A stretch of 9,649 nucleotides of DNA from Flavobacteriales bacterium (GTDB lineage: Bacteria > Bacteroidota > Bacteroidia > Flavobacteriales > JADGDT01), in NCBI GenBank assembly GCA_023145275.1, contig JAGLEB010000015.1, positions 1 to 9,649 of the forward strand, given 5' to 3'. The translations under genes and the position numbers were made by a program. Below, piece after piece: positions 6,914 to 9,649 of the stretch (position 1 is the first letter of the stretch; each line of letters begins with the position of its first letter). The notes beneath the pieces were generated by a model. It ran no database searches and was not told the DNA's origin. It worked only from the letters and a program-made list of their open reading frames with translations.

Positions 6914-9649
6914 TTAAAGTTCAGAATAAAACTCCTCATCAAATATTTTCTCTATGATATCACACGAGTATTTAAATTTATTTTCAGAAGTAGACTCTTT
7001 GGTTGCTTTAAGCTGTAAAGATTTTTCCTCTGAACTTAAGAATTTCACTATTTCAAGATTCACATCATCGAGATCGCTCAATCCATTTACTCCGAAAAGC
7101 ATAGACATATCAAACAACTGATCGATATTTAATTTCTCAGTTTTTGCAGAGAATTTCTTTTCAGTCATTTGTATGTATTTCTGAGTATTTGTGAATGTTC
7201 CACCACTCTCAATTGGGAAAGATGCAGGAAGAATTAGATCAGCCTGTTTTGCAGTTTCCGTCATAAAATAATCTTGAACCATCACAAAAGGAACTTTCTC
7301 TAGTTGTTCAGAAATATTATTTCCATCATCAGCACAACCAATTGGATCTTCTCCAAAAATAAAGGCATTCTTAACAATACCCCCTTCTAACAAATATTCA
7401 ACATCGTTTACTGTAGAACTTAACTCAGAAACATTCCAAATACTCTCCATCTTGTTAATAGAATCTTCAAGCTTCTCCCCTCCTACTGCTAAGTAACTTT
7501 TGGCTCCCATATCTATAATTCCATGAGAGTTATTCTTATCTTTCAGAGAAATAATTCCACAAGCTGTTTTCCCAAGCTTACCCGAAATTAAAGCAAGATT
7601 TTTTATTTCCTGAGCAGTTTCACCGTCGATATTTCCATCAGCAAAAACAATGATGTTTTTCTGTTCAGCAAGATACTTCTTTGCGAAAGTAGAAATAACT
7701 TTCTTATCTGAAACACCTGATTTCTTAACTAACTCAGCATATTCACCCCTAAGAGTTTCCATCTTGTAATCTTGAAAACCATTAACTCTTCCGCTTATAA
7801 ACATCATATTTTCTTTTCCTTTACACATGATGTAGAAATTCACAGCCTTAAAGAAATTGTAATATGACTTTACTTCAGTTTTATTCTCGTATTTGTGATC
7901 TAAATCTATTTGACTTTCCAAAGAAATCAACTCAACATTTGTTTTATTGAGATGCTTGGTATTGTGAATCATATACCCAACAACTGGATGAGATTTATAA
8001 ATATCATCTCCTAAAATATAAACCGTATCAGTTTCGTTAATTTGAGAGAAAGGAACATTTAATTCCGAAATGCCATCAAAGTATTCAGACTTACCAAAAT
8101 CGGAAAAACTACCAACATTATTTGTCTTCACTCCTGCTCTAGCAAACTTCTGCAGCATATAGATTTCTTCATTGCTATATCTTGCGCCGATAGTAAACAT
8201 ATTCTCATCAGCTTTTACAGATGTAATTTTTTCTTTAATCGCAGAGTAAGCTTCATCCCAAGTTACTTCAGCAAAAGTACCATCGTCTTGCTTACGCATA
8301 GGCTTAGTAATTCTGTCTTGGGCATTCATATAATTATACCCAAACTTAGCTTTCTGGCAGATATTGGTGTCTTTGTTTATCTGACCGTCAGAACCTGTAA
8401 CCTTCATTACAAACTCCTTATGGTGACGAACATTAATTTCGCAACCTACCGAACAGTAATTACAAATAGTTTCGGCACTGTACTCAACAACTGGCCCTGG
8501 CTTAAACTTAAAGTTCTCGCTAATTGCACCTGTAGGACAAGTAGAAATACACAGTCCACAACTCTCGCAAGTAGTGTCTTGCAAAGCTAATCCCATACTT
8601 GGCGAAATAATTGTATCGAAACCACGATTCACCAAACCTAGAGCACTTGCGCCAACTACCTCTTTACATATGCGCACACAACGAGCACATAAAATACACT
8701 TGTTATTATCTATCTCAATAAATGGATGGCGAAAATCTATTGCATGCTCATGAAATTCTCCAGCATACTTAGTTTGATCGGCATCATACTCTTGAGAATA
8801 TTTTTTCAATTCGCAATCAAAATACTCTACACACCCACACTCAAGACAACGAGCAGTTTCGGTTTTACAAACACTTTCGCTTGCATAACCCAACTCTACC
8901 TCATCGAAGTTAAATCTAGCATCGGCATCCAATACAGGCATCTCCTGACGTTGCTGTAAAACAAATTTACCTGCGTATTCTTCTTTTACCTGATTTTTGA
9001 AATTCTCTTTCTTACTTAAAAACTCTTTTTCTTTCGATTTAATTTCTTTTCCTGATAAAAACTGATGACAAGAATCTGCAGCAGTTTTTGCCTGAGCAAT
9101 TGCTTCAATAATTGTTGCAGCACCCGTAACACCATCGCCAGCAGCAAAAACAGAAGGTATTCCGGTTTGAAGTGTCTTGTTATCAGCTTCTATATCTCCC
9201 CAACGATTAATATCTAATTTGCCTTCAGTTGCAAACTTGTTGATATCATCAATAAAATCGACATTGGTTTTCTGACCTATTGCAGCCAATATATAATCTA
9301 ACTCTATATTATACTCCGAACCATCAATAGGAATAGGTCTTCTACGTCCTGATGCATCAGGCTCGCCAAGTTCCATTTTCAAACAAGTAACAGACTTTAA
9401 TACTCCATTTTCGTCCTTATTAACTTCTTTAGGGTTTGTGAGGAATAAGTATTCTACACCTTCCAACTTAGACTCGTGAATCTCAATTGGATTTGCAGGC
9501 ATTTCAGCTTCAGTTCTACGATAAATAACATAAACCTTATCGGCATTACATCTTATAGATGTTCTACAACAGTCCATCGCAGTATTTCCACCACCAACTA
9601 CGGCAACAGTTTTTCCACGAAGATCCATTTTCTGACCTGTCATTTCCAT
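6914..9649 (-). CDS. GltD/NfnB-like and NuoG-like fusion redox protein (StnC-like), N-terminus cut by window edge
   Basis: The 911 visible residues are the C-terminal part of a large iron-sulfur flavoprotein; the frame is open at the right edge. Residues 1-200 are the second half of a GltD/NfnB-type FAD-NADPH oxidoreductase. The NADPH loop is VVGGGNTAMD (17-26), YRR (43-45) suits the 2'-phosphate, and the FAD-closing motif is VFAAGD (167-172). The first FAD-binding glycine motif must lie upstream, off the window. Next come a cysteine cluster (C261, C268, C271, C273, C279) and two ferredoxin-type [4Fe-4S] motifs (C318/321/324/328 and C361/364/367/371). A molybdopterin-oxidoreductase-like domain follows from about 390, with its own [4Fe-4S] motif (C396/399/403/431). 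That domain lacks the catalytic Cys/Sec-His, the cofactor-binding DPR motif and the C-terminal cofactor-binding domain, so formate dehydrogenase activity is unlikely. The architecture matches StnC of Stn-type NADH/ferredoxin:NADP+ transhydrogenases. A related electron-transfer subunit of a hydrogenase or NuoEFG-like complex is the main alternative. Confidence 0.9.
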   Translation of the reverse strand: MEMTGQKMDLRGKTVAVVGGGNTAMDCCRTSIRCNADKVYVIYRRTEAEMPANPIEIHESKLEGVEYLFLTNPKEVNKDENGVLKSVTCLKMELGEPDASGRRRPIPIDGSEYNIELDYILAAIGQKTNVDFIDDINKFATEGKLDINRWGDIEADNKTLQTGIPSVFAAGDGVTGAATIIEAIAQAKTAADSCHQFLSGKEIKSKEKEFLSKKENFKNQVKEEYAGKFVLQQRQEMPVLDADARFNFDEVELGYASESVCKTETARCLECGCVEYFDCELKKYSQEYDADQTKYAGEFHEHAIDFRHPFIEIDNNKCILCARCVRICKEVVGASALGLVNRGFDTIISPSMGLALQDTTCESCGLCISTCPTGAISENFKFKPGPVVEYSAETICNYCSVGCEINVRHHKEFVMKVTGSDGQINKDTNICQKAKFGYNYMNAQDRITKPMRKQDDGTFAEVTWDEAYSAIKEKITSVKADENMFTIGARYSNEEIYMLQKFARAGVKTNNVGSFSDFGKSEYFDGISELNVPFSQINETDTVYILGDDIYKSHPVVGYMIHNTKHLNKTNVELISLESQIDLDHKYENKTEVKSYYNFFKAVNFYIMCKGKENMMFISGRVNGFQDYKMETLRGEYAELVKKSGVSDKKVISTFAKKYLAEQKNIIVFADGNIDGETAQEIKNLALISGKLGKTACGIISLKDKNNSHGIIDMGAKSYLAVGGEKLEDSINKMESIWNVSELSSTVNDVEYLLEGGIVKNAFIFGEDPIGCADDGNNISEQLEKVPFVMVQDYFMTETAKQADLILPASFPIESGGTFTNTQKYIQMTEKKFSAKTEKLNIDQLFDMSMLFGVNGLSDLDDVNLEIVKFLSSEEKSLQLKATKESTSENKFKYSCDIIEKIFDEEFYSEL

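Noticed and set aside
8081..8125. A selenocysteine codon hidden in the formate-dehydrogenase-like domain
   Set aside because: The frame is open throughout with no in-frame TGA, and the catalytic position is occupied by ordinary non-Cys residues.
8288..8590. 100-codon plus-strand open frame opposite the redox gene
   Set aside because: It lies antisense within a strongly conserved Fe-S region and its translation shows no motif; it is a shadow of the real gene.
6914..9649. Annotation as glutamate synthase small subunit or as catalytic formate dehydrogenase
   Set aside because: The GltD-like part is fused to Fe-S and NuoG-like modules, and the molybdopterin-like domain lacks catalytic and cofactor-binding features.

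Overview
This is an AT-rich window, most likely from a member of the Bacteroidota. The TrkA and TrkH sequences, the GSCFA-family gene, the general lack of strong Shine-Dalgarno sequences and several TAnnTTTG promoter-like motifs ahead of genes all point that way. The redox gene at the right end suggests an anaerobic or fermentative lifestyle. A marine Marinilabiliales-like lineage is a plausible guess, but the window alone cannot prove it.

Layout, left to right. Bases 1-498 hold no convincing gene. A small orphan membrane protein (499-750, minus) and a YchJ-family SEC-C protein (1027-1437, plus) diverge from a 276-base spacer that contains a dense cluster of overlapping palindromes (814-852). 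A membrane-anchored beta-lactamase-fold serine hydrolase (1506-2852, minus) converges on ychJ. It diverges from the potassium-uptake operon trkA-trkH (2972-5804, plus) across 119 bp that carry a candidate promoter motif on each strand. trkH converges, 14 bp apart, on a GSCFA-domain SGNH-like hydrolase (5819-6802, minus). A rho-independent terminator (6834-6878, minus) separates that gene from a large redox protein that runs off the right edge (6914-9649, minus, N-terminus missing).

The trk pair forms one functional unit: TrkH is the K+-translocating membrane subunit and TrkA is its nucleotide-binding cytosolic regulator. The remaining genes look like independent housekeeping or accessory units.

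The most interesting gene is the large redox protein. It fuses the NADPH/FAD module of the GltD/NfnB family to several [4Fe-4S] sites and a molybdopterin-oxidoreductase-like domain. That last domain resembles formate dehydrogenase in sequence, but it lacks the catalytic (seleno)cysteine-histidine pair, the usual cofactor-binding motif and the C-terminal cofactor-binding domain. It is therefore probably not a formate dehydrogenase. The architecture matches the NuoG-like plus GltD-like subunit (StnC) of Stn-type electron-bifurcating transhydrogenases. The expected NuoE/NuoF-like partners would lie beyond the right edge or elsewhere in the genome.
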